This document shows positions 46,958 to 57,590 of a stretch of 64,000 bases of DNA, piece after piece. How positions within the stretch are numbered: position 1 is the first letter of the stretch; every line of letters begins with the position of its first letter. Made by a program: the position numbers and the translations under genes. The stretch is from Harmothoe impar (lineage: Eukaryota > Annelida > Polychaeta > Phyllodocida > Polynoidae), in contig OX381704.1 of assembly GCA_947462335.1 (NCBI GenBank), positions 27,303,955-27,367,954 of the forward strand, in the 5' to 3' direction. The notes beneath the pieces are model-generated. The model was not told the origin of the DNA. It saw nothing but the letters and a program-made list of their open reading frames with translations, and ran no database searches.

Positions 46958-48102
46958 GGGGTGGGATGGGGGCCGGTGGGGGATGGCAGGGCCCGCAGTC
47001 ATCAGCTGCAGTGGACCAGACAGGTTGTATAATAAAATACACTGGGCCCTTCTGCGTCCAATCCATACCACCATAACCATATTCAGCAGGCTGCAGAACC
47101 CCTACTGTAACCGATGGGAAAGTTGATTAAGGGCGGACAATGGTCAAGGCACGTGCCCCGTGGCCACCAGGTGACCACTTACTACTAGATGGGTGTGTGG
47201 CTGATCTGAACTGGGCCCTCTCAATGGTCAGTGTCTGGACACGGGGTTATGGGCATTGGTGAGCACGTGCCCCTACCCAACGCCCACTGACCACTCATTC
47301 TCTATAGGAGAGGTACAGCTCAAGGGTACTCCAGGCTGTCACATGTGGTCAGTAGTGGTCAAACAATGGAGGATTGGAGGGGAGAATAGTCCAAAGGGGG
47401 CATCCCAGGACTAGGGGCTATAACACTTAAATCTCGCATCAATACGATACCAATATACCACATCCAGGGTGATGAGTGGTCACCTCTATCTATGACAGGG
47501 GTAACAGCTGATGACGGCTGGTTTATAGGTCAGTAGTAATTGGATATGGTCAAGTAGTCTACATCCGTATTGTATATAGCTTGGTATCAAAATGCTAATA
47601 TTTACAATACTATTACTAATACGTATCAATACTTATACTCGGCGCAACATGTGCCATACTCATTTCAGTGACCACAGGAATGCACCGAGCACAGGTGCTA
47701 TGGTGATCCAGAGAGAATATAAACTATATCAAATGCAACTAGACTATGCAATACCCACACATCCCATTCATATCCAACACAGCCTATCCTTAAATGAAGT
47801 AACCAAAGTAACAAATCTACCATAAGTATGCACCCATGCCGTTTTTATATATATGTTTGGCGCAGGGGCAGTTCCGGAAATGTACAATTTCCGTGTTCTT
47901 TTTTTTTTGGGGGGGGGGGGGCATATTAAAAAAACGCACCATCGGTTTTTGGTAAGAGATGGATTTTTGAATTCAAAGGACTGCTTCTTCAAACCTTTTG
48001 GTCACAAAAACAAAAATAAAAGTGCCTGGGCTCTGGGACCCTGGGACAATATCTATCTGCAGAGAGAGTAAGCTGCTCGGGGTGAGCTGCTCGTGTACTG
48101 AC
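46958..48102. other. Rest of the large MON2 intron
   Basis: Single-copy-looking sequence with a T/G run at 47901-47920. It leads to the donor side of the 48103 exon (GTCAGT on the minus strand). No further gene seen. Confidence 0.5.
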
Positions 48103-48319
48103 CTGGGGAGTGGACACTTGCCGCTGAGCCGCTCGTCCTCCACGTACCGCCGTAGTACCTCCTGACACCGCTGCAGCAGCGCCGTCACGGCCAGCTTGGT
48201 AATGGTGCCCTCCTCAGCGTCCGATCCCGAGGCCGTCCTCGTGATAAACGAGAACTGCAGCAGCGTCTCAAAACACGCCTTGGCAAAGTCCTCCCGCAGC
48301 TTGCGGCTAGAGTCGGTGT
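48103..48319 (-). CDS. MON2 internal exon ([10 protein letters not shown])
   Basis: Bounded by the acceptor CCTCTTGCCACAG and the donor GTCAGT. It encodes [20 protein letters not shown], then [20 protein letters not shown], then a helical stretch ending [22 protein letters not shown] and SGKCPLPR are strong MON2 signatures. G+C-rich relative to the introns, as for the other MON2 exons here. Confidence 0.93.
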
Positions 48320-48711
48320 CTGTGGCAAGAGGGGACTCATGTTAGTGCACAGGCAAGGGAGAGGGATGTCAGAATCTTAGGGACATCTACTGTTTTGTAC
48401 ATTATGTGTGCTACATTAATGCTGTAACAAATGGAGTCGCGAAAGGCTGGTGATCATCGTCAAGTTATCGTACCGCATATGTGATTATATGAATGGTAAC
48501 GCAAATCCCATATACATGGACTTCTATGAAACTTCGACTTTCCTTATCTCATAAGAGTGCTCTCTGCGTCAGAGCAATAGCTCTATTGTATGTCATTGAT
48601 CAATCGACTCAATCATATGTGCATGATTGAGGGTAAAGTTATTTTGCTTCAAGTATGCTATATATACTCTGTTCACCACATCTCATGACATACTTGAAGC
48701 CAGGGACTGAC

Positions 48712-48838
48712 CTATGAAGGCGGAGGTGGTAGCTGAGTGGATGGACCCCTTGTTGAGAACACTCATGATCTTGATGACGAATTCAGAAGGCATGTTCGTG
48801 GCGTATGGCATGATGTCGTCCCGAATCAACTGCACCAC
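48712..48838 (-). CDS. MON2 internal exon (LNKGSIHS)
   Basis: Bounded by TTTGTTTTGACAG and a GTCAGT donor. It encodes VVQLIRDDIMPYATNMPSEF, then VIKIMSVLNKGSIHSATTSA, then FI. The LNKGSIHS motif is a conserved MON2 landmark. Phase 0 at its start and phase 1 at its end. Confidence 0.92.
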
Positions 48839-49304
48839 CTGTCAAAACAAAGACATTCAAGTAAATTGCGAATAGCATGATATTCAATGTCTGACATTAA
48901 ATTTATAATCACGATCAAGAAACATCGAATGCGGCGAGGATTTCCGTCGCCTTTATCAACTCTGAGTATGATATCAGATATCCAGATAGATATTGCAAAT
49001 GAATGTTTTGGACCCGTGTGGGTGTAATCTCTGTGGCCGAGCCACTAAGACTTTGATATTCACTCTTAGCTGGTATATTCATATCAAATTCATTTTTAAG
49101 GTGGAAGGTATCAATGATTTCCCAAGGGTTGTGGAAACACCGATACTACAGTGAGTTGGTTGAGTCGGCTCCAGCTGCTCTAGCTGTAGACAAGGGCTCA
49201 GCACCATGGGTGTTATTGTTGACCATGTTATGTAGCCGAGAGGTACGTCTGGTGGCAACTTCTCGGTGTAACCCCCTGTCCTAACGTTATGTGTATATGT
49301 GTTG

Positions 49305-49420
49305 TCTAGTATGACGTAACCAGACTACGTCCTACACACGTCCTCCACCTGGATCCTACTGTACTGACGTCACACAGCGTCAGGGAGGTCGATATTACGT
49401 CATTCTTACGTCGTGCTCAC
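49305..49420. promoter_or_regulatory. Cluster of CRE-like ACGT motifs in a MON2 intron
   Basis: TGACGTAA, a full TGACGTCA (inside CTGACGTCACAC), TTACGTCATT and TTACGTCG occur within about 110 bases. This may be a CREB/ATF-type enhancer, or chance in a motif-rich repeat. Similar clusters lie near 59040 and 59585. Confidence 0.3.
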
Positions 49421-50167
49421 TCTCTAAAAGTATTGTGGCTGTAATGTTTATTGACCTGCTTGGTGGTGTTACGGCATAAGGCAGCACTGAGCGCTTATCG
49501 ACATCGACTCTATGGCCAAAGTCACAAGTTGCACATTGGGATGTGTCTGTGGTACAATGTTACGCCACCTTAGACTCGTCAATCCAACCACAGACGTGTT
49601 ACCGACGTATAATGGCACAGTTTGGGGTAACAGAGGCACTTATGATGTGATATATTGTGATAACGTACACAAAAGCATGTCCTCCATGAATGTTCGTTTT
49701 GATATATATATATATAGCCTGATGTAGGCAGGGAATCTATAATTCAAGCTGAATGAGGGATTTTCTATGGGCCTAGCTGGAGTCCAATGTACTATAACTA
49801 TTGAAATTGGAATTGTGTTTACGATAAAAATTAATGCCCTTTCTATATCAGTCTAGCAGTTGCCCTATTGATACCACTCCACGAGACCTTTGTCAGATAT
49901 GATTAAGAATTTAGGAAAAAATCTTGAATTTAGAAATTCTGCATCGATTTGGATGCTGGATAATTTCGGTGACAGCTGGGATAGCTCAGTCCGACAGGGT
50001 TGGCTGACACCCTAGAACTGACTCCAACGGAAGCTTGCGTCATGTGCCGACAAAATATGACGTAATGACGGTGACCTAATCTCACCAAATGTTTGTCGTC
50101 AGACAAACGGAATCCATCCTGATTCAGTCTGACGACAAGGTGATAAGTCGGCCATCTGTGTACTCAC

Positions 50168-50252
50168 GGACGACTCACAGAGGGCGCCACTAATGATCTC
50201 ACAAATGTCGTCTGCTTCCGAACGTGAACGTCCATCCTCTGCCTCAGAATGG
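50168..50252 (-). CDS. MON2 internal exon (variable linker)
   Basis: Encodes HSEAEDGRSRSEADDICEII, then SGALCESS. The donor GTGAGT is strong. The acceptor GGTAGGTGCAG is weak in pyrimidines, but it is the only nearby AG that avoids an in-frame stop with the preceding TA. It fits the phase on both sides exactly. The acidic, Ser-rich linker is where MON2 proteins vary. Confidence 0.75.
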
Positions 50253-51098
50253 CTGCACCTACCGTTGGTACTTATCTGGCTATCTAGGTAGAACGGCAAT
50301 GGCAGGGCCGTACCATCCCCCCAGGATGGTATGTAGAAAATTACCAAGGCTCTGGCCTAGAGAGTGGTATCATTTTGGTATATTTTTGGGTAACCAGTGA
50401 GGAGCGAGTATTTCAATTAGGCTTAATTGGTCTAGACTCAGTCTAGACACTTTTGATTGTTTGCTCGGTAATGAACATCATTCTCAATGCCACTCAAGGG
50501 CTACTCAAGTGCCAATCAAGGATCAATCAAAGGACAAATTGTGGGCTTCTGTGGGTGCAGACGACCTTGTATAACGGTATACATGGCATTATTATTAGGT
50601 CTATCTCAACATTCTACAAGGTATTTACGCTGTCAAAAAAAATGCCAACAATTATACATCAGTTGTTGATCTTTAGACATAGGGGAGATACTTATCGAGA
50701 TATTTGCGATATTGATGTATTTCGAGGATTACTCATTTGTTCCCGTACACGAATAGACACCCATAGCTCACGTGCCAGGAGATCATACTTACTTTGCAGT
50801 CTATTGTTTCATCTCTTTGATAATCTTCAACTGACAACGTCGGGGGTGGCGGGCTGTGGGAATGACATTGAATTGGTGAGCTCAGAAACCATGGAAAATT
50901 ATGTGAATTATTTGATAAATACACAAACTATGTCCATAAACTACTTCTGATAAGTTTGATGCTGAAATACATAGACGGGACACCTTTACAGCCTTTATCG
51001 GATCCGAAAAGCGAAGAGAATTTTTCTTGAGCTGTCCAATCGTTCTAAATGATCCAAACAAGTACATATTATATATTGTTGAAGAAAGCCTGACTTAC

Positions 51099-51165
51099 TA
51101 TTGGGAAAAGAGGAATTCTTCGATCGTCAGTCCAAGTTCTGACCACATGCCATGGAATGCAGCTT
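51099..51165 (-). CDS. MON2 internal exon (MWSELGLTIEEFLF)
   Basis: Acceptor CACTTTAAACAG, donor GTAAGT. Encodes AAFHGMWSELGLTIEEFLFS then Q, with two extra bases at each end. Short (67 nt). The W..L...IE.FLF pattern is conserved in MON2. Confidence 0.9.
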
Positions 51166-51509
51166 CTGTTTAAAGTGTGAAAATGGAAAGATTGATAAAC
51201 ATTACTACACATATGAGCAATTGAAACCTACTGTAGTTCATATATCAAATTTAATTTGTATAAGAGCATGGTGTTCACAATGATACTAGTTACCAAAAAG
51301 TGTTTTAAGCAGACAAGAGTTGCACGTTAGTTGCAAATAGAATTACATTTTATGATCTTTGCTAGTCAGCTGAACGTCATATCGATTATAATCGATCTAT
51401 ATATTCTATGCTAAATCCAATTAATTTCTCCCGTCATTAATTCTGTAGAAAATCTATTCAAATCAATACAGGAAATTCCAGCCAAAAAGTAGGAATTCCT
51501 GTGAAAGTA

Positions 51510-52009
51510 CCGTATTTCCTCGTTTATAAGCCGGGTCTCGAATATAAGCCTGCCCCGTTTATAAGCCGGGTCAATACCCCATTTGAAATCAGTATAAGCC
51601 GGGGCCCGAATATAAGCCTGGTCAATCAAGGGAACTCCAATACAATTTCTTCAGAGGGGCATAATTTCAATTCTACTTGGAGTATTTTCACATTTCTTTC
51701 ATGTGCATGATGCTAACGTACCATACCTTAACTTACCTATCTTAAGGCTTAAGCTGAGTATAATTTGGCGAAAGAAAACCTTTGAATTTGTCATGATATT
51801 ATTAAAAATGTCCCAAAAAGTGTGTAAAGATGATGAATATATCCGAGAATTTTAGACAGACTGCTAGAGTAGCTCTTTAAATCTAAAAATAATCGTATAT
51901 GAAAATAATATCAGCCTGCCTCGAATATAAGCCTGCCCCGGTTTATAAGCCGGGTCAATATCCCATTTGAAATCAATAGAAGCCCGGGCTTATAAACGGG
52001 GAAATACGG
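51510..52009. mobile_element. MITE with CCGTATTTCC termini, TA target (500 bp), copy 2
   Basis: CCGTATTTCCTCGTTTATAA at the left and its inverse with small changes (TTATAAACGGGGAAATACGG) at the right, with TA at 51508-51509 and 52010-52011. Subterminal GAATATAAGCC and TTATAAGCCGGG repeats lie in both orientations. It occupies most of the MON2 intron between the 51165 and 52133 exons. Same family as 29327-29737. Confidence 0.85.
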
Positions 52010-52132
52010 TATGCGAAGTGGCATTTCTGTAGATTGTACCGGTACAGCAAATGTCTTTGACAAATTATCCAGCCTAGACCTATGGGGTATGGTATGTATA
52101 ACATGCATTACAATATGTCGCCATGTACTGAC

Positions 52133-52250
52133 CGTGTTTCCTGGCTATAGGCAGGCCCACATTGAGGACGGTGAGGAGGGAGTTGATGGTCAGCATCCAC
52201 GTGGTCTGGGACGGACAGCCGTACTTCAGGGACAGAGATAACCGGAACGT
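52133..52250 (-). CDS. MON2 exon, most upstream one found
   Basis: Acceptor GTTTGTGTGTGTTGCAG, donor GTCAGT. Encodes TFRLSLSLKYGCPSQTTWML, then TINSLLTVLNVGLPIARKH, with phase 0 at the start and one extra base at the end. LSLKYGCPS...W and VLNVGLPIAR are MON2-like. The preceding exon must end in phase 0 and was not located. Confidence 0.9.
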
Positions 52251-52884
52251 CTGCAACACACACAAACACCAAGTGTCAAAAAGTGTAGACAATAAAATGG
52301 ATATAATGATGTAAGTGTAAAACCAAATGCATATACAATATTTCACTGCATGAGTCTGACGTGTAGAGGATATCTGGAGATCAGGTGAAGCATATTATAA
52401 AAAAAAGGGTATTTTCAGAGATGTTTGTACAAGGAAAACAATTTTTCTTTTTCAAAGTGCAGGCACATGTACTACTGGGGCCAATCGGATATCCGCTCCC
52501 GGTCAGCTCTTTATTTCGATGAAAAATGGCCGATTTCACAATGAAATATGATTGTGATCAAGGTCATAACACACTACCAACAGAAGATCCAATATTTCAC
52601 ATTGAGTGGACGCAGCTGTGGAGACAAACAAAGGATGACGTTTTGGTCACGTGAGACACCAACTCGTGACGTCACAAACGCCGGCGTCTGTGACATAACG
52701 TCCTGGGTCCTGCCCTGTGATTGGCGTCCAATGACGGCGTTTAGCTTGAAGAGCAGTAATCACCATATTACGGTAATTGCATGACTTTGCTGAACACCGT
52801 TAATGGTGTAATGGTGTAATGGTGGCGGACGCTGCTTGGTTCCAGCAGCGACAAACCAAATATCATATTGGATTCTGTCACAAT

Positions 52885-53063
52885 AGGCCTGTGTCCACTT
52901 GGATTTATCAAGCCTTTTGACGCTGATAAAACACGTTTTACCGCCGACAGAACGGTCTGTCGGCGCCAATACGTGTTTTTCGGCGCCTAAACGTGTTTTT
53001 CTGTGCCAAGACGTGTTTTTTCTACGCCAAAACAGTCTGATAAATCTTAGTGGACACATGCCT
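52885..53063. mobile_element. 179 bp MITE, GTGTCCACT...GATTTATCA termini
   Basis: AGGCCTGTGTCCACTTGGAT at the left is inverse to ATCTTAGTGGACACATGCCT at the right (about 26 bp of TIR with a few mismatches). AAT flanks both ends (52882-52884, 53064-53066). The interior repeats ACGTGTTTTTCGGCGCC-like 20-mers about four times and holds an inverted GCCGACAGA/TCTGTCGGC pair at 52943-52965. Confidence 0.7.
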
Positions 53064-53066
53064 AAT

Positions 53067-55465
53067 ACTAGTAGTAATGGGTAGAATTATTGCAGGGTCG
53101 CTAATTTTAGAACCATTACAGAATTGTAAACCTTATATACTAGGTGGGCCATGCCTAGGCAACAACACATGGTACGGAAATTAGGGAACGTACCGACAGG
53201 TCGGCTTTTTGATTGAACGAGTCACCGGCCGTCACATGGCTAACCAGAATGACTCATCAATATTTCCAGTATTAAACCAGGAATAACAACAAATGGTTTT
53301 ATATTTCAATAAAAGCGCTTTTCTCTCGTCAGATATATATGGCCGCTGAGGTCAGTGGAAAACTTTTAGAAGGCAAATCGTACTGACTAATCTTATCAAT
53401 CTATAAAGAATGTTACAAGTAAGAATTGCATCTTTTTTGTTATCTAATTTGGCGTCAAGTATGCTACGTTAGCCGTGCATCATGAGCAATTCCTCTCCAA
53501 AACGGTGCTATAAAACAGCATCACATAAGGGTTCGGCTTGGATTTCGTTTTATCTCTCTGGTTTTGAATACGATTTTTTTTCCGTTATAAGAATAACGCA
53601 CCATCATTGAACGTTAACATCTATACCCAGGCATCTAAACTGTATTGGACCAAGAGTAGAATCCATTTGTGTACAGGATGATCTTTAGCACTTTAATTGA
53701 TTAGATAAACCCCGCTGGTGTGACTGGCCCTCCTCTGCAGGGATCCAACGCCCTTTATGGCCGCACACAGGGATCAAGGGCCTCCTGAAGGCCCCTTCCC
53801 ACCCGTCAAGGGTTAATCAACACTTTGTCCGCCGCCCACCCCTGTCTATGGGCACTGGGATCGTGCTGTGAGGACCCCAAGGTGCCTCCTTGGGGCGTGT
53901 CTAGTGGTGGCCATCCAGGCCCTTCAGGGTAAAAAAGGGCACAAACTACTCCTCAGACACGACACCCCCTCCCTACCCACTGTGCGCTGGAGGCTTTCCC
54001 AGGGTGGCTCCCAGCACTTGGCTGTTAGATCCCCTGCTGGTCATAGGCAGCCTCTTTATACTATAGAAAATACCCAGCTGTAAACGAACATTTTATAGAT
54101 ACAAAGCTGCCATTTCCTAAACACACGTATATTCTGCTCTACAACATTAGGTTTTTGGCACTCACAGACATGGCCACAATAGCCATAATTTGACACACAA
54201 CCCCTGGTGCCTGCAGGCATTTTTGAATGTAGGAAACTGGATGCAGTTATGTCAGTGACAACTGGCAGCATTGGGGGCTTTGGGGGAGCTGTGGGGGGGG
54301 GGGGGGGGGGGGCTGGCCGGCGGCGGTTGATAACAGGGGTAGGCCAAGTGTTTTCTGGTTGAATGAGGTTAGGTAAGGCTGGGTTATGTAACAAAAAGTG
54401 GGTCGAACCCACCTCCAACCAGATATATTAGCAAAAAGCCCTGACCCAGACTCCAACTATCTAGCCTCCCTCACCTATCACTATCAGAAGGGACGTCTCG
54501 TTTTGTAGAACACTAGCACATGCACATATTTGAATGCTATCGATCTCTATACATTGCAATTGAAAGTCATTTAGAATGATATTTATTTATATTTCCCTAT
54601 TGCTATATAACATGTATAGTTTTGTTACTATCTCACATAAAGGGCATTGACCAGGGTTTACAGACTTATAGTGAGGTTTGCTTTACAAGGGTTTACAGAA
54701 TATGCTGATATTCGCCAAACTATGCATGCACTGCTTACCCAGTGAACGAATCAATTTATGACATAAATGTTATTTGTAAGCACTTTTCCAGAAGTTCAAA
54801 AAACGGTGAATGTAGAGACCATGTCAGTCGTCAATTAAAATCAACTCAATGTACTTTAGTCCAATATCTTCAACACCACACTTTTCACAATGATCGAAAT
54901 AGCACACACATATCCCCGTTTCTCCATCTCAAATGCAACTATACTATCTTAAAAGCCAGACTCACTTTCATGTGTAGAGATGGCAATTAAGATTGCAGCA
55001 AAGTCTGTTTGGGTGTCTAAATCAATTTCCCGCCACTGGCCAGCCCCATGGCTACCTGTGCCTCACCTGTCTGGTCGTCCCCCAGGTAAGCCGCCTGACG
55101 TAAGTTTACCTGTCCAGGTGTGGCTTTGAAGCTGGCCGCGGCCCTCACCAGGCAGGTAGCCCTGATATACCTGAGGGATTAGGGCTCAGCTAACCCCACC
55201 GGTGCTGGAGAGTCACCTGGAGTACACAGAGAAAGTCCTACGTCTTCATCAGTTTATGGTTTCTCTTTTAGACCTGTGAGAAACCCGTTGAGTAGGCTAC
55301 TAGTATAGTGTAAGGCTCTGTCTCTGTATCTAGGTGGGTAGTGACTAGTATGGCTGCATGATGTTTCAGTCTACATTGGACCGAGTTATTCACTGAATAC
55401 TCACGCCAAAACATCTCTTCTTGTTAACGCCTAGAGAAGAACTTTCAAAAAGCACACACAAAGGG
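53067..55465. other. Intergenic or MON2 intron, no exon found
   Basis: Contains a G run at 54294-54312. Nothing resembling a MON2 exon with proper splice sites was found on the minus strand. If MON2 continues beyond the window, this is intron. Confidence 0.4.
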
Positions 55466-55618
55466 CAGTGGCGGATTTAGTGGGGGAGCCCCCCCCCCCC
55501 CCCCGTTTTTGACCAAAATTAACGTTGTTTTAAAATGGTAAACTTGGTTGAAAGGTTAGGGAGGAATAATTTTTCCAATAGTGGGGCCCCCTTTTTCAAA
55601 ATCCCGGATCCGCCACTG
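55466..55618. mobile_element. MITE, CAGTGGCGGATTTAG / CCGGATCCGCCACTG termini
   Basis: Ends CAGTGGCGGAT and ATCCGCCACTG are exact inverses; the core is 153 bp with a C run and TTTTTGACCAAAATT. The flanks AAGGG and AACGG differ by one base and may be a decayed 5-bp duplication. Same family as 43708. Confidence 0.65.
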
Positions 55619-57349
55619 AACGGAGCGATGAAAACGTCTGGCACGGCTGCTCCAAATAACCCTATACATAGCTGACGGGATTCTATTTCTTCAGCTACAC
55701 GTCAGTTTTCATATTGTATAGATAATAAGATGGAGAGTAAAAGCTAAAAGAAAACGAATTTAACTTGGCACTCGATATTTTTATCAGAAAACAAATCTTA
55801 CTTGACTGCAAATACATGGAGACCGGCCAAATTCACTTGGCTAACTTCACGATGAAGGAACACTAACTACGCTTGCGATTGCACCTCTGGGATAAACATT
55901 TTAAATGACAACCCAGACTAATGATTATATGTGATTTCCAGAATTGTCTGTCAACAAAAGCAGGACACCTTGTCCACAACTGACTGATTTCTAAAAGCTA
56001 ACACAAATTATTTTCAGCAATGAATGGCCAAAGCAGCCTGGAATTGGCAAACACAGCAGTATCTTTATTTCAAAAGATGCATCTTTTTCATGACAGTGAC
56101 AGATTTAGAGGGGGCGCGGGAACGTTTAAACAAAGAATAACCCAAACTTGTTTATGAAAGATTTTGCCAATAGCACGCCTCCGCTTTTCAAAGGTAGTTC
56201 TAGTTAGATCACCTAGTAACAGAGACCTTAATCAGGAAATAGTGTCTAATCAAGAGACATATGCCTACCGGGTATACATAAAGCTAAACGACAACTATTA
56301 TCAGTTTTTTTTACATAAACTCTATATTGTACCCAGCGTGCCTCAATCTGCCAGTTAGGAAAAGGGCGCGAAGAGGCAGACGACAATGTCACACGAAGGT
56401 CACGGCATAGGTCACGTGAGTGCCCTGCTGCAGGTGCTGCCACCTGTCTGAGGGGCTAAACATATTGCTTTTGAATTGCCGCTGGCAGCAGCCCCGCGCC
56501 AAGTTTGTGCAATGCCTGCTGTAACGCCAGGTAACACTCTATTATCGTCCAAAACCCAATACATCTCCTACGTCTGGGGTGGAACTCAAGGGACACACAG
56601 GGGCTAGGGGTGGAAGTGGGGTGCATAGATCGAGTGACGCCCCTCGACAAATATTGTGGAGGCCACGCGGCGTCACGACACAGTGAAGGCAATGGGTGGT
56701 CCAAGGTTCCCACAATATCAAAGTGGCCATGAGTGCTCTTAATGATGCAAGGCAGGGGTGTGCTGCTTTAGGTGGAATGGGCCACGGGAGGAGGTGTATG
56801 TATGGGCATGCACGCGCCCCCAACCACCCCACCTCCTCTCACAACTCCCAAATACCATCTCCAAACTTCTCCTACAGATTACGCAAGCCCCTCCATAATC
56901 GCCCGGCGCGGTCCCCTCTCTTGGGGAATTTAATTTCAGGCGACAAAGGCAATATGGTTGCATCACAGCCTCTTGACCCAGCAGCCTTGTTTGTTGGTGG
57001 TTGGTGATGATAAAGATGAAGATGTTGGAGGGAAAGTAAAACTGTGAATTCTCAATGTGTGCCACCCTTACTAAGGCAACTTCACTGGGTGGTCAACGTC
57101 TTCGGGTACAGGTGGGTAAACAATTCTTGTTTTCCCACCAACAACAGTAAAGCATCTTCCGAATACCTAATGTCTACCCTCGGATGTAAAGAAAACACAC
57201 ACACCGGGCTTTAGATAATGGATCTACCGTTAGGTAGTCCACCGTTATAACTTGTTTTATTTTAAATGGACTCCACCAAATCACCCAATTCACGAGTTAA
57301 GACTGCATTAAATATCATGTTGCTCTAATATCGTACAACATCTAGTAGA

Positions 57350-57590
57350 CAAAATACCTGAACCCGCGTACATGGATAAAAATAGACCATCTAGTGACAT
57401 GCTATGGACCATCATACATAACATATTCCTATACTACTTACATGTATGCAGATTGATGGACATTTTGCTATAATACTGTAGTATAGGTATATAGGTAATA
57501 CCTGAACTCGGGTACAGGCAAAAAAGTGGTGAAATGTCATGGTACATTACGTACCATATATCCATATACTACTTACATCCATCCATGTAG
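57350..57590. repeat. Tandem duplication, about 150 bp unit
   Basis: AATACCTGAACCCGCGTACA near 57350 and AATACCTGAACTCGGGTACA near 57498 start two related copies. Each runs through a GACCAT/TACCAT stretch to CCTATACTACTTACAT or CCATATACTACTTACAT. Confidence 0.55.

Larger units (their letters stand above)
39711..52250 (-). other. MON2 gene, 3' part (seven exons)
   Basis: Seven exons, in transcript order: 52250-52133, 51165-51099, 50252-50168, 48838-48712, 48319-48103, 40523-40441, 40115-39952. All introns are GT-AG. The coding lengths (118, 67, 85, 127, 217, 83 and 164 nt) total 861, and every junction keeps frame, giving 286 residues plus stop. The chain matches the C-terminal region of MON2, a large Golgi/endosome protein related to BIG/GBF Arf exchange factors but lacking the Sec7 catalytic domain. 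With Dopey, and in animals ATP9A and SNX3, it acts in endosome-to-Golgi retrieval. Family members are about 1,700 residues, so some 1,400 residues lie upstream, above 52250. I could not identify another exon before the window ends. Confidence 0.9.
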
